From an uncultured Clostridia bacterium (GTDB lineage Bacteria > Bacillota > Clostridia > Oscillospirales > Acutalibacteraceae), in the NCBI GenBank assembly GCA_947369085.1, contig CANBJR010000005.1, positions 1-64,000 on the forward strand: a stretch of DNA of 64,000 bases, given 5' to 3'. The notes beneath the pieces were generated by a model, which was not told where the DNA came from, did not search any database, and was given only the letters and a program-made list of their open reading frames with translations. Within the stretch, counting starts at the first letter, position 1. Every line of letters starts with the position of its first letter. A program made the position numbers and the translations under genes. Below are positions 9,032 to 16,933 of this stretch, piece by piece.

Positions 9032-9564
9032 TTTTCCGCCTCCTTTACCATATCAAACGCTTTGAAAGCGTCCTCGATTGCGTTTTTATATGCAGTGGAA
9101 GAAATTGTTGCGCCGGTTATTGCATCAACCTCGCTTAAAGTGTCAGAACTCTTGCCGCAGTACTGATTTCTGTAGGGATCCTCGGCTGTTTTTGAACCAA
9201 GACCGCTTGTTTCGGAGTGAGAAAGCGTTTTGCACTGCTCAATAGTGCCGTCTGACTTTATTCCGCAAATCAGCTTCATATCGCCGCCGTAACCCTTTGT
9301 TGTCAGCATAAAGACATATCCCGAGCCGTTTTCGGCGCTGTAAATCTCGGTTACTCTGTCGGGGAGGTTGTCAATTTCAACAGGCCTAAAGCCTTCGGCT
9401 TCAGTAAGCACCTCAGACATAGCTTGCTCGGTTTTTTCCTGCTCGGCTTTTGCAATAATCGGCGAAGTTACCGAGTTTATATAGGCAAGCAGAGCTGTTA
9501 CGACAAGACATATGCAGACGAGAACGAGTACGGGTTTTACGATTTCGTTAAAATTCTTTTTCAT
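9028..9564 (-). CDS. rnfG: Rnf complex FMN-binding subunit RnfG
   Basis: A 178-aa protein with one N-terminal membrane helix (about residues 10-30) and an extracytoplasmic FMN-binding domain. The covalent flavin attachment motif D-A-I-T-G-A-T is at 147-153, with T153 the predicted phosphoester-linked residue. It fits the ApbE target pattern DxxTGAT. The upstream SHSETSGLGSK segment is also typical of the family. It overlaps rnfD and rnfE by 4 nt. An ApbE flavin transferase is encoded about 4 kb upstream on the same strand. Confidence 0.95.
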   Translation of the reverse strand: MKKNFNEIVKPVLVLVCICLVVTALLAYINSVTSPIIAKAEQEKTEQAMSEVLTEAEGFRPVEIDNLPDRVTEIYSAENGSGYVFMLTTKGYGGDMKLICGIKSDGTIEQCKTLSHSETSGLGSKTAEDPYRNQYCGKSSDTLSEVDAITGATISSTAYKNAIEDAFKAFDMVKEAEK

Positions 9565-10481
9565 TGCCTGTCACCTCCGACAAGAGGCTTTGAGCGTGTA
9601 AGCCTTGAGATGTAGGGCGTAAATATGTTCATAAGCAGAATTGAGTATGAAACGCCCTCGGGGGATGCACCCCAGAAACGGATTAGTATTGTTATAAGAC
9701 CGCAGCCGACACCGAAAATTATCTTGCCCCACTTTGTGCAGGGGGTTGTTGCGTAGTCGGTAGCCATAAAGAATGCGCCTATGATAAGTCCGCCCGACAT
9801 AAGCTGATACAGAGGAGCTTTGTCGAAAATCAGCGACATTACAAGCACGGTGCCGATAAATGCAACAGGTGTGTGCCAGGTGATGACCTTTCTTGCAATC
9901 AGGTAAACTCCTCCTGCAAGTAAAGCAATTGTGCAGGTTTCGCCCAGACAGCCGCCGCGCACTCCGAAAAGCATATCAACCAATGAGGGCAGAGAGTCAA
10001 GCTCGCCCTTTGACATAAGCGCAAGCGGTGTTGCACTTGATGAGGCGTCGGGAAAAGTCCAGGTGGTCATAGTGCCCGAAAACGCAGTCATCATTACGAT
10101 TCTTGCCGTGATTGCAGGGTTTGCAAAATTCTGACCGATTCCGCCGAAAAGCTGTTTTACAACAACAATTGCAAACATACTTCCGAAAGCTGCCTGCCAC
10201 AGCGGAATAGAAACGGGCAGGTTATAGGCGAGCAGAACACCCGTTACAACAGCTGAAAGGTCGAAGATAGTGTTTTCTTTTTTGCAGATTTTTTCAAAAA
10301 TCCATTCCGACAAAATACATACGCCTACGCAAACGCCTATGACAAGCAAAGCGCGCCAACCAAAGATTACAGCCGAGGCAATGCCTGCTGGAAGCAGGGC
10401 TATAAGGACGTCAAGCATAATTTTTTGCGTAGTCCTTGGTGAATTTATGTGGGGCGAAACGGAGGAAATCAGCTTATTCAT
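9561..10481 (-). CDS. rnfD: Rnf complex membrane subunit RnfD
   Basis: A 306-aa polytopic membrane protein related to NqrB. The predicted covalent FMN site is D145-A-S-S-S-A-T151, which fits the DxxSxAT ApbE recognition pattern, with T151 as the acceptor. Family landmarks include LFGGIGQNFANPAITARI just before it and MATDYATTPCTKWGKIIFG near the C-terminal third. Overlaps rnfC and rnfG by 4 nt each. Together with RnfG it carries the membrane and extracytoplasmic flavins of the complex. Confidence 0.95.
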   Translation of the reverse strand: MNKLISSVSPHINSPRTTQKIMLDVLIALLPAGIASAVIFGWRALLVIGVCVGVCILSEWIFEKICKKENTIFDLSAVVTGVLLAYNLPVSIPLWQAAFGSMFAIVVVKQLFGGIGQNFANPAITARIVMMTAFSGTMTTWTFPDASSSATPLALMSKGELDSLPSLVDMLFGVRGGCLGETCTIALLAGGVYLIARKVITWHTPVAFIGTVLVMSLIFDKAPLYQLMSGGLIIGAFFMATDYATTPCTKWGKIIFGVGCGLITILIRFWGASPEGVSYSILLMNIFTPYISRLTRSKPLVGGDRQ

Positions 10482-11791
10482 TTTTTGTCCTCCTTTTGTT
10501 CTCTCAAATATTTGTTAAGCTTTGCCTTTGCAAGCTTGTTTGTCTGAACAATGTGCCTTTTTGCAGGGCAGACATAGGCACAGCAGCCGCATTCCATACA
10601 CAAGTCGGCACACAGCTTTTTCAGCTCGTCGCATTGGTCAAGCCTGTAAGCTTTCGCAATTGCTCTCGGGTCAAGCCTGAGCGGACAGTGGTTTACGCAC
10701 TCGCCGCAGTTTATGCAGGCGGTTGTTTTGGGAGGACGAGCCTCTTTTTCGTCAAGCGCAATTGCGGCATTAGTCATTTTAAGTACGGGAACGTCAAGCG
10801 ATGAAACTGCTATTCCCATCATAGGTCCGCCGTAGAGTACCTTTTTCGGTTCGCTCTTAAATCCGCCGCAGAATTCAAACAGCTTTTCAAGCGGAGTTCC
10901 GATTGGTGCAATTACATTTTTCGGCTCTTTAACAGCCGAGCCGTCTACGGTAATGCACTTTTCAACAAGCGGCATACCGGTTTCAATATATTCGGCGATT
11001 TTTGCAAGCGTGGTGCAGTTAATTACGATTGCGCCAACGTCAAGCGGCAGACCGCCCTTTGGAATAAGCCTGCCTGTGGTGTTATAGACAAGTACCTTTT
11101 CACCGCCCTGCGGATAAATTGAGGGAAGTACCTTTACTTCAACATTCTCTTTTGAAGAAGCAAGCTCGGTCATCTTTTCAATGCAGGACTTTTTGTTGTT
11201 TTCAATGCCTATTATAATGCGTTTTTTGCCGAGATACCTGTGAAGTAAATCAATGCCCTTTGAGATGTAATCGGCTTTGTCAAGCATAGTTCTTGTGTCC
11301 GAGGTTATGTACGGCTCACACTCCGCCGAGTTAATAACGATTGTTTCAACCGCCGACAAATCCTTTACGCCGAGTTTTACAAAGGTTGGAAATCCTGCAC
11401 CGCCCAAACCGACAATTCCGCTTTCCTTGACAGCGTTTACAAAGCTTTCAAAATCTGTAACAGCGGGCGGCTTCACGCTTTCGCAGATTTCCTGCTCGCC
11501 GTCTGTTTCAATAACAACGGCGGTCGTTTTCATTCCGCCCGACATTGTGATTTCGTCAAGCTTTTTTACCTTGCCCGATACGCTTGAATGTACGGGTGCG
11601 CTGATAAAGCCGTCGGACGAGCCGATAAGCTGGCCGACTTTTACAAGCTCGCCGACCTTAACTACAGGTACGGCAGGCTTGCCGATGTGCATTGACATCG
11701 GAATTACCACCGTTTCAGGCAGCGGAAGTTTTTGTGGTACGCTGTCCGCAGTATTTTTTCGGTGCGGAACCTTAATACCGCTTAATTTCAT
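10478..11791 (-). CDS. rnfC: Rnf complex NADH-binding subunit RnfC
   Basis: A 437-aa peripheral subunit with the flavin/NADH domain (GGAGFPTFVKL around residue 125) and an SLBB-type segment. Two C-terminal 4Fe-4S motifs follow: CINCGECVNHCP and CMECGCCAYVCP. It passes electrons between NAD and the membrane part of Rnf. The start was set at MKLSGIKVPHR because GGAGG lies 8 nt upstream; two earlier in-frame starts lack such a site. First gene of the tight rnfCDGEAB run. The 533 nt upstream hold repeat island B, and beyond that the apbE group on the same strand. Confidence 0.95.
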   Translation of the reverse strand: MKLSGIKVPHRKNTADSVPQKLPLPETVVIPMSMHIGKPAVPVVKVGELVKVGQLIGSSDGFISAPVHSSVSGKVKKLDEITMSGGMKTTAVVIETDGEQEICESVKPPAVTDFESFVNAVKESGIVGLGGAGFPTFVKLGVKDLSAVETIVINSAECEPYITSDTRTMLDKADYISKGIDLLHRYLGKKRIIIGIENNKKSCIEKMTELASSKENVEVKVLPSIYPQGGEKVLVYNTTGRLIPKGGLPLDVGAIVINCTTLAKIAEYIETGMPLVEKCITVDGSAVKEPKNVIAPIGTPLEKLFEFCGGFKSEPKKVLYGGPMMGIAVSSLDVPVLKMTNAAIALDEKEARPPKTTACINCGECVNHCPLRLDPRAIAKAYRLDQCDELKKLCADLCMECGCCAYVCPAKRHIVQTNKLAKAKLNKYLREQKEDKK

Positions 11792-11930
11792 ATCCCTATC
11801 CTCCATATAAAATGTTATGTATGACCTTACGGTCAATTAAAGTTTTATAATTCATAATGTTGATTAATATGGTTGTTCCTTTTAATCAGCTAAACGATAA
11901 TTCAGCGTTGGAGTAATAGCACACGTTGCC

Positions 11931-12230
11931 GTAGGGACACGGCGCGCCGTGTCCACACAAAAATTGCAATGCAATTTTTGTGAATGGGACGTGTGGGAAA
12001 TTCCTCTGTTAGGGGAAATGTTGCAAAGCAACAAAAGGGTTGCCGTTTTCGAAGAAAACCCGTCCCCTACGGAGAGGTTTGTTTTACTCTATAAATACGG
12101 TTTAATCGAAAAAATCGGATAACCACTGCGGATACGGCTGATGTGTCCCTGCGGCTGAAACCAAACGTTTCCTGTATTGCCGTAGGGGACGGCATACCTG
12201 ACGTCCCTAAACGTTGCCTATATATTAATC
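11931..12230. repeat. Palindrome-rich repeat island B
   Basis: The gap 11792-12324 holds no convincing gene. It contains the perfect 20-nt palindrome GGACACGGCGCGCCGTGTCC (11935-11954), then a hairpin CACAAAAATTGC/GCAATTTTTGTG (11955-11982). Two GGGACGTGTGGGAA.../CCCGTCCCCTACGG units and the related TAGGGGACGGCATACC unit follow, near 12180-12200. Related units recur at 22.80, 44.28-44.39, 50.64 and 53.83-53.94 kb. The CTCGGTATCTCGGGA module of the other islands was not found here. Confidence 0.65.
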
Positions 12231-12324
12231 TATAATTCGGGCAACCGTTTTTACATAAACAACCGATTTTTCCACTCGATTTGCCAGTCGAGGCACTCGA
12301 CCGACCAAAACTCCACACTCCAAA

Positions 12325-12909
12325 CTAATCTAAATTATTGTTTATTTTTGAAAGGCGTATAAGCACAAGCTGGGCGCACAAGCCCGTAAACGCTCCTGCA
12401 ATTATTCCCGACAAAATCAGTACGGGCAGATAGTAGGCAATCGCCGGTGTTTGAGTCATAAAAATCGCCGCCGCAAGCTGACCGATGTTGTGAGTCACGG
12501 CGCTCAGAATGCTTAGCACCCAAAGCTGTTTAAGCTGAAAGAACCGTTTTAGCAAAATCATAAGCAAAAACGAAAGCAGACTGCCTGAAACGCTGTAGAT
12601 AAACGACACGAGCTGTCCTGTAAATATGCTTCCGAGTACGATGCGTAATGACATTACAGCCGCCGCGCAGTGTGTGCCGAGCGAGTAGAGTGCAAACAAA
12701 GTAAAAACGTTTGCCAAGCCTAGTTTTATTCCGTAAATCGGGGTAAGCGGAGGGATTGACGCTTCAATCACAAATGCAACGAGTGCAAAAGCTGTGAGCA
12801 TTGCAGTTAAAATCAATTTTTTTGTGCGGGGAATGTCAATCTGTCCGTTCGGTTTGGGTGCAGTGAAATTCTGTTTGAGTGTAGAGTTAGCCGGCTTGTT
12901 TGTTTTCAT
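12325..12909 (-). CDS. Gx transporter family membrane protein
   Basis: A 194-aa membrane protein with about five or six helices, matching the Gx transporter / heptaprenyl-diphosphate-synthase component I family. Signature stretches are IEASIPPLTPIYGIKLGLANVF, SLRIVLGSIFTGQLVSFIYS and LSAVTHNIGQLAAA. The fold resembles ECF S-components, and the substrate is not known. The ATG overlaps the preceding NusG-II gene by 4 nt. The set ApbE, NusG-II, Gx next to rnf is a recurrent clostridial arrangement, so a role in supplying or handling a redox cofactor or quinone precursor is plausible but inferred. Confidence 0.88.
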   Translation of the reverse strand: MKTNKPANSTLKQNFTAPKPNGQIDIPRTKKLILTAMLTAFALVAFVIEASIPPLTPIYGIKLGLANVFTLFALYSLGTHCAAAVMSLRIVLGSIFTGQLVSFIYSVSGSLLSFLLMILLKRFFQLKQLWVLSILSAVTHNIGQLAAAIFMTQTPAIAYYLPVLILSGIIAGAFTGLCAQLVLIRLSKINNNLD

Positions 12910-13382
12910 CGCACTGCTCCTGCTTTTGCATCAACACCGTCTGAACTGTTTTCAAATTTAATAACCACCTTGTTTGGCAGGCACACAATGGGCGAATAGC
13001 TGTTTTTTAGCTCGCCGTGCTTAACGCACAGTTTGTCGGGACAATCGGCAGACTTCATCTTTATGTGACCGTTTGAGATAAGAATTATGTTTGTGCCGTG
13101 TTCTCCCGAAAGCGTGATTTCGCGTTCGTTTGTAACACTGTTTAAGTCAATTTTTTCAACAAGACTTCCGTTTTGATAGATTTCAACAATCTTTGACGGC
13201 GACGAAATGTTTGAAATAAACAGCCACGCACCAAGACAAAGCACAGCCAAAACCGAAAAAACAATTATCCATATACGATTCTTAACTTTATAGGAAACTG
13301 TTTGTGAACAGTCGTATAAATCAGACCCGATAATATCATTCTGTTTGTCAGAATTGCGTGTCGAGGTACTCGACTTTTTCAT
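12906..13382 (-). CDS. NusG domain II-containing membrane-anchored protein
   Basis: A 158-aa protein with one membrane helix (about residues 36-56) and an outward-facing NusG domain II (DUF1312-like) module: VEIYQNGSLVEKIDL, then MKSADCPDKLCVKHGEL and IVCLPNKVVIKFE. The paired Cys in DCPDKLC and the later VCLPNK are typical of this family. Overlaps apbE and the Gx gene by 4 nt each, so the three are translationally coupled. Family members often lie beside rnf and apbE; their role is not established, and electron transfer or flavinylation support is an inference. Confidence 0.88.
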   Translation of the reverse strand: MKKSSTSTRNSDKQNDIIGSDLYDCSQTVSYKVKNRIWIIVFSVLAVLCLGAWLFISNISSPSKIVEIYQNGSLVEKIDLNSVTNEREITLSGEHGTNIILISNGHIKMKSADCPDKLCVKHGELKNSYSPIVCLPNKVVIKFENSSDGVDAKAGAVR

Positions 13383-14389
13383 TTATCAATCACCTCATAG
13401 CTTTGTGTTGAAATAAAGCTGTCGTTAAGATTGTCGGTAACATAAATTTTATTGTCGTCGGTAATAAAGACTGCTCCGAAAAGCAGGCTGTTTTTACTAT
13501 AAAGCTCTTTTGATTTTTCAAGCCCTTTCACAAACAGCGCAGTAGAAAGAGCGTCTGCAAGCGTGTCGTCGTCTGACACAACGGTAACGGATTTTAAACC
13601 GCTGTTTGCAGGATAGCCCGTTTTAGTATCTATTATATGATGGTAGATTTGTCCGTTTTCTTCAAAATAGCGCTGATAGCTTCCCGAAGTTACAACCGCC
13701 TTGTCGGAAATTTTAAGCGTGCCTATGCTTTTTGACGTGTCATTCGGGTCGGCTACGGCAACGCTCCATAATTCACCGTCAGGCTTTGTGCCGACGGCTC
13801 TCACGTTTCCGCCGAGCGACATAAGCGCTGAGGTAACGCCGTTTTCTTTTAAAATTTCAGTCGCTTTTTGCGATGCATAGCCTTTTGCGACTGCGCCGAG
13901 GTCAAGAGAAGTGTTTTCATCAAGCGTTACTGTGTTGTCTTCTGTTTTTATATGATCCGCTCCTACGCCCTCAAGCGCATTTTCAATCGCCTCTTTAGAC
14001 GGAACCTTGTTTTCAAGACCGGAATAGAATCCCCATTCACGTGAAACAGGCTCGCAGCTTATATCAAATGCGCCGTCTGTCAGCGTGTAAAGCTCTTTTG
14101 AGCGTGTGATAAGAGAGTGTGTGTCTTTTGAAACTGTCATAGATTTTTTGTAATTGAGCTTGTAAATTTCGCTGTCTTTATTCTGCACGGACAAAAGCTT
14201 ATCAAGTTCATTGATTTCGTTCTGCGCCGCCTTTACGGCATTTTCGCTTTTACTGCCGTAGGCGTTAATCGTCATAACCGTATCCATTGCGAAAAATTCG
14301 CAGTTGTATTTTGATTCAAGACTGCACCCCGAAGAAAAAATAAAAGCGGCGGTTATAATTAAAATGCAGGATTTACGCAGAAGTTTCAA
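13379..14389 (-). CDS. apbE: FAD:protein FMN transferase (ApbE), lipoprotein
   Basis: A 336-aa ApbE that attaches FMN to Thr/Ser of target proteins using FAD. The N-terminus is a lipoprotein signal ending SSGC with C22 as the lipid-modified Cys, so it acts outside the membrane. Typical motifs are MDTVMTINAYG, LDLGAVAKGYA (FAD site), MSLGGNVRAVG, and HHIIDTKTGYPA with the metal-binding Asp/Thr. Targets with matching motifs, RnfG T153 and RnfD T151, are encoded downstream. First gene of the apbE/NusG-II/Gx set. A sigma-A-like promoter lies about 35 nt upstream. Confidence 0.95.
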   Translation of the reverse strand: MKLLRKSCILIITAAFIFSSGCSLESKYNCEFFAMDTVMTINAYGSKSENAVKAAQNEINELDKLLSVQNKDSEIYKLNYKKSMTVSKDTHSLITRSKELYTLTDGAFDISCEPVSREWGFYSGLENKVPSKEAIENALEGVGADHIKTEDNTVTLDENTSLDLGAVAKGYASQKATEILKENGVTSALMSLGGNVRAVGTKPDGELWSVAVADPNDTSKSIGTLKISDKAVVTSGSYQRYFEENGQIYHHIIDTKTGYPANSGLKSVTVVSDDDTLADALSTALFVKGLEKSKELYSKNSLLFGAVFITDDNKIYVTDNLNDSFISTQSYEVIDK

Positions 14390-14423
14390 GCAATCATACC
14401 CCTATATACAGTATATAAATTTA

Positions 14424-14452
14424 ATTATACAGCAAAATCTCAAAATAGCCAA
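14424..14452 (-). promoter_or_regulatory. Candidate promoter of apbE
   Basis: On the minus strand, TTGGCT (14447-14452) and TATAAT (14424-14429) are separated by 17 nt and lie about 35 nt before the apbE start. Confidence 0.6.
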
Positions 14453-14539
14453 TATTTTTTTATAAAAAAGTGTAATTTTATAGATTATTCAGACGTTATT
14501 TGCGGAAAAAAGTAAAGAAATCTTTTATACTAATTTTAT

Positions 14540-14875
14540 TTAATTAAATGTAGCCTTATATCCCTCGCCCCAATTCCACATAGCGTCAAGAATCGGTTTT
14601 AAGCTCTGACCTAATTCAGTGAGAGAATATTCAACTCTCGGTGGTACTTCTGCATAAACCTTGCGGTTTACAAGACCTTTGGCTTCCATATCGCGGAGTT
14701 GTGCAGTCAGTACCTTTTGAGATACGCTGCCGATTGATTTTTTCAGTTCTCCGAAACGCATAGTGCCGTTCATCAAATCACGCAAAATCAGTACCTTCCA
14801 TTTATCACCGATAAGAGTTAAGGTTGTTTCGACAGGGCAAACCGGTAATTCCTTTACGTTTTTTTGTTCACTCAT
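14540..14875 (-). CDS. HxlR family transcriptional regulator
   Basis: A 111-aa winged-helix regulator. It opens with VCPVETTLTLIGDKWKVLIL, in which Cys13 is the conserved N-terminal Cys used for thiol-based sensing in YodB/QorR-type members. The recognition region is FGELKKSIGSVSQKVLTAQL, followed by the wing PPRVEYSLTELG. The ATG has GGAGG 7 nt upstream; an earlier in-frame start is weaker. It is divergent from the MBL-like gene. The shared region carries perfect direct repeats of CCTTTTGGTAACTAC, and a related AGTAACTA lies just before its own start, which points to control of the neighbour and of itself. Confidence 0.92.
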   Translation of the reverse strand: MSEQKNVKELPVCPVETTLTLIGDKWKVLILRDLMNGTMRFGELKKSIGSVSQKVLTAQLRDMEAKGLVNRKVYAEVPPRVEYSLTELGQSLKPILDAMWNWGEGYKATFN

Positions 14876-15040
14876 TATGGTTACCTCCATTCCATAGTTA
14901 CTTATTGAAACTTTGTGTTTAATTATACTGTACGGAGATAATTTAGTCAATGTTTCCGTTTGAAATTAAGTTAAAAATAAAATTTTGAATTTTTTGCCCT
15001 GCTTTGACAACTGAAAAAGTCAGAAATTACGCATTTGTTT

Positions 15041-15080
15041 CCTTTTGGTAACTACCCAATAGTAACCTTTTGGTAACTAC
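15041..15080. promoter_or_regulatory. Likely HxlR operator, direct repeats
   Basis: CCTTTTGGTAACTAC occurs perfectly at 15041-15055 and again at 15066-15080 (25-nt period, close to two and a half helical turns). An inverted half site TAGTAACC lies between them. A further copy of the core, AGTAACTA on the minus strand, lies near 14896-14905 just ahead of the hxlR start. The repeats lie directly upstream of the candidate -35 of the divergent gene. Confidence 0.7.
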
Positions 15081-15099
15081 GCCACAATAAAGTGCGTAC

Positions 15100-15128
15100 T
15101 TTACACTTGAGACCGACGCTCGTATAAT
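15100..15128 (+). promoter_or_regulatory. Candidate promoter of the MBL-like gene
   Basis: TTTACA (15100-15105) and a perfect TATAAT (15123-15128) with 17-nt spacing, immediately downstream of the HxlR-type repeats. Confidence 0.6.
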
Positions 15129-15157
15129 ATAGTCAAGAGCTGAGGAGAGCGGCCGCT

Positions 15158-15205
15158 ATGAAGCTCAAGATGAACAATAATGAGAAATTTACAATGAACA
15201 TTTAA
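15158..15205 (+). CDS. Possible 15-codon leader peptide
   Basis: An ATG 11 nt after GAGGAG opens a 15-codon frame (MKLKMNNNEKFTMNI) that ends 43 nt before the MBL-like gene and lies inside its predicted leader mRNA. No stalling motif or hairpin pair is apparent. It may be chance. Confidence 0.25.
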   Translation: MKLKMNNNEKFTMNI

Positions 15206-15248
15206 ATAACTTTTTGGCAACAGCCAATTTATCAAGGAGGAAACTGTA

Positions 15249-16040
15249 ATGAACAAGAATACATTTACAACCGTAAAACTTTCAAAGGGCGAAATGAATA
15301 TTTACGATTTTGGCGAAATTAAGCTGCACGCATATAAAACCAACGACTTCATTGATGACGAGGCTTTCATAGTCGAGAAAAACGGCAAGGCTGTTATAAT
15401 TGAATCCCCTTGCTTTTTTGATAATATTAAGGAATTGACCGAATATTTGAACGATATAAAGGTTGAAGGCTTACTCATAGCCTACCACGGTGCAGGCGCT
15501 GAATTTTTGCCCGAAGTTCCGAAATATGCAACGCAAAATGCAGCAGACTATTCCGAAAACGGCGGCGGTAAGGCTTTAATAGATAATTTCACAACCGCTT
15601 TCGGGGGAATTTTCGATAACTCTATTCACCGTATTACCAACGTCATTGAAGAAGGAAAGATAACAATCGGCGGCATTGATTTTGTAGTCAAGCAGACCGC
15701 AGAAGCATTTGATGTTGAAATTCCTGAAATTAATGCCGTTTACACCCATATGCTCGGACACGACTGCCACTCCATTGTTGCAGGCACAACTCACGCTGAC
15801 GGAATTATCGCTGAACTTTGCAGCTATATTGATAAGGGTTATGATCTGATTTTAACCTCACACTACACGCCGGAGGATTTAAAAGACACACAGACGAAAA
15901 TTGACTATCTTGAAAACCTGAAAAAGATTGCCAAAAATTCTGCGGACGCTGACAGCTTTAAAGCAGAGGTGCAAAAACAGTATCCGCAGTACAGCGGTCA
16001 GAATTATCTTGATATGACGGCAGGATTTTTCTACGCTTAA
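15249..16040 (+). CDS. MBL-fold-like protein, metal ligands apparently lost
   Basis: A 263-aa protein whose N-terminal half reads as a metallo-beta-lactamase fold (YDFGEIKLHAYKTNDFIDDEAFIVEKNG, then KAVIIESPCF). Where active members have HxHxDH, this one has AYHGAGAEFL. Later His residues occur in YTHMLGHDCHS and LTSHYTP. It therefore either lacks the usual dinuclear site or is a diverged member. It is driven from a promoter next to HxlR-type operators, so it is probably induced by a reactive or electrophilic signal. RBS AAGGAGG. A compact hairpin follows the stop. Fold call moderate, function unknown. Confidence 0.7.
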   Translation: MNKNTFTTVKLSKGEMNIYDFGEIKLHAYKTNDFIDDEAFIVEKNGKAVIIESPCFFDNIKELTEYLNDIKVEGLLIAYHGAGAEFLPEVPKYATQNAADYSENGGGKALIDNFTTAFGGIFDNSIHRITNVIEEGKITIGGIDFVVKQTAEAFDVEIPEINAVYTHMLGHDCHSIVAGTTHADGIIAELCSYIDKGYDLILTSHYTPEDLKDTQTKIDYLENLKKIAKNSADADSFKAEVQKQYPQYSGQNYLDMTAGFFYA

Positions 16041-16047
16041 TATGGCG

Positions 16048-16074
16048 GCGGAGCTGTCGATACGGCAGCTCCGC
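16048..16074 (+). terminator. Hairpin after the MBL-like gene
   Basis: GCGGAGCTG / CAGCTCCGC stem with a 9-nt loop, 8 nt after the stop. The T run is weak, so termination may be partial. Confidence 0.5.
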
Positions 16075-16153
16075 TGTATTCATAGGGATATGCATAAAAG
16101 TGAGCTTAACTTGAAATGTGTCCGCAAAAGGCAGTTGCACGGAGAGGATAAAA

Positions 16154-16933
16154 ATGACGCAATCCGAAAGAAGAAAATACTTAATATCGGCTCTCTTAAA
16201 AGAACAGCCGCAGTATTCTGAAATAGAAATCCCGTCGAGTGAGCAGAAACAAAAAACTCTGCTTCGTTCGCTTTTTAATATTCGTATGCCCTTGCCTGTG
16301 ACTGATGAATTTTTGGCGGTACAGGACGCCTACTTGCAGGAAGAAATAAGGCAAAAAGGAATTACGGCTCTTTCTGATTTAGAACCTGCTCAAAAAGGGT
16401 TATATCTTTGGTGCGGAGATATAACCGCTTTGCAATGTGACGGTATCGTAAATGCCGCCAACAGTCAGCTGCTCGGGTGTTTCTGCCCAAATCACGGCTG
16501 TATTGATAATGCTATTCATACCTTTGCGGGGGTGCAGCTGCGTTTGGCTTGTGCCAAGCTTATGAAACGGCAGGAACACGAAGAAGAAACAGGCAGGGCG
16601 AAAATCACGCCCGCATATAATCTGCCCTGCCGTTATGTGTTGCACACGGTCGGTCCGATTATTCATGGCATGCTTGATAAAAAGGATGAGGAATTGCTTG
16701 CCTCCTGCTACCGTTCCTGTTTGGAGCTGGCAGAACAAAACGGATTAAAAAGCATTGCGTTTTGCTGTATTTCTACGGGAGAGTTTCATTTTCCGAACGA
16801 TAAGGCGGCGCAGGTAGCTATTGAAACTGTGAAGAAATACAAAGAACAAACACACAGCGAAATTGAGGTGGTTTTCAATGTTTTTAAGGAACTTGATTAC
16901 AACATCTACCGAGAGTTACTCAAAGCAGATTGA
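16154..16933 (+). CDS. Zinc-dependent macrodomain ADP-ribosyl hydrolase
   Basis: A 259-aa protein with a helical N-terminal extension (1-80) and a macrodomain. WCGDITALQCDGIVNAANS (about 87-104) binds ADP-ribose. The insert GCFCPNHGCIDNAIH (about 108-122) supplies the Cys/His zinc ligands typical of sirtuin-linked macrodomains, and CCISTGEFHFP is the later ribose loop. It would remove ADP-ribose from proteins. The start was set at MTQSERRK, which has GGAGAGG upstream. It overlaps the following sirtuin gene by 56 nt, a strong sign of coupling. This is the macro/SirTM pairing known from Firmicutes. Confidence 0.9.
   Translation: MTQSERRKYLISALLKEQPQYSEIEIPSSEQKQKTLLRSLFNIRMPLPVTDEFLAVQDAYLQEEIRQKGITALSDLEPAQKGLYLWCGDITALQCDGIVNAANSQLLGCFCPNHGCIDNAIHTFAGVQLRLACAKLMKRQEHEEETGRAKITPAYNLPCRYVLHTVGPIIHGMLDKKDEELLASCYRSCLELAEQNGLKSIAFCCISTGEFHFPNDKAAQVAIETVKKYKEQTHSEIEVVFNVFKELDYNIYRELLKAD

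Noticed and set aside
12067-12318. An 83-codon open frame on the minus strand
   Set aside because: It lies across the palindromic repeats of island B, has odd composition and no ribosome site.
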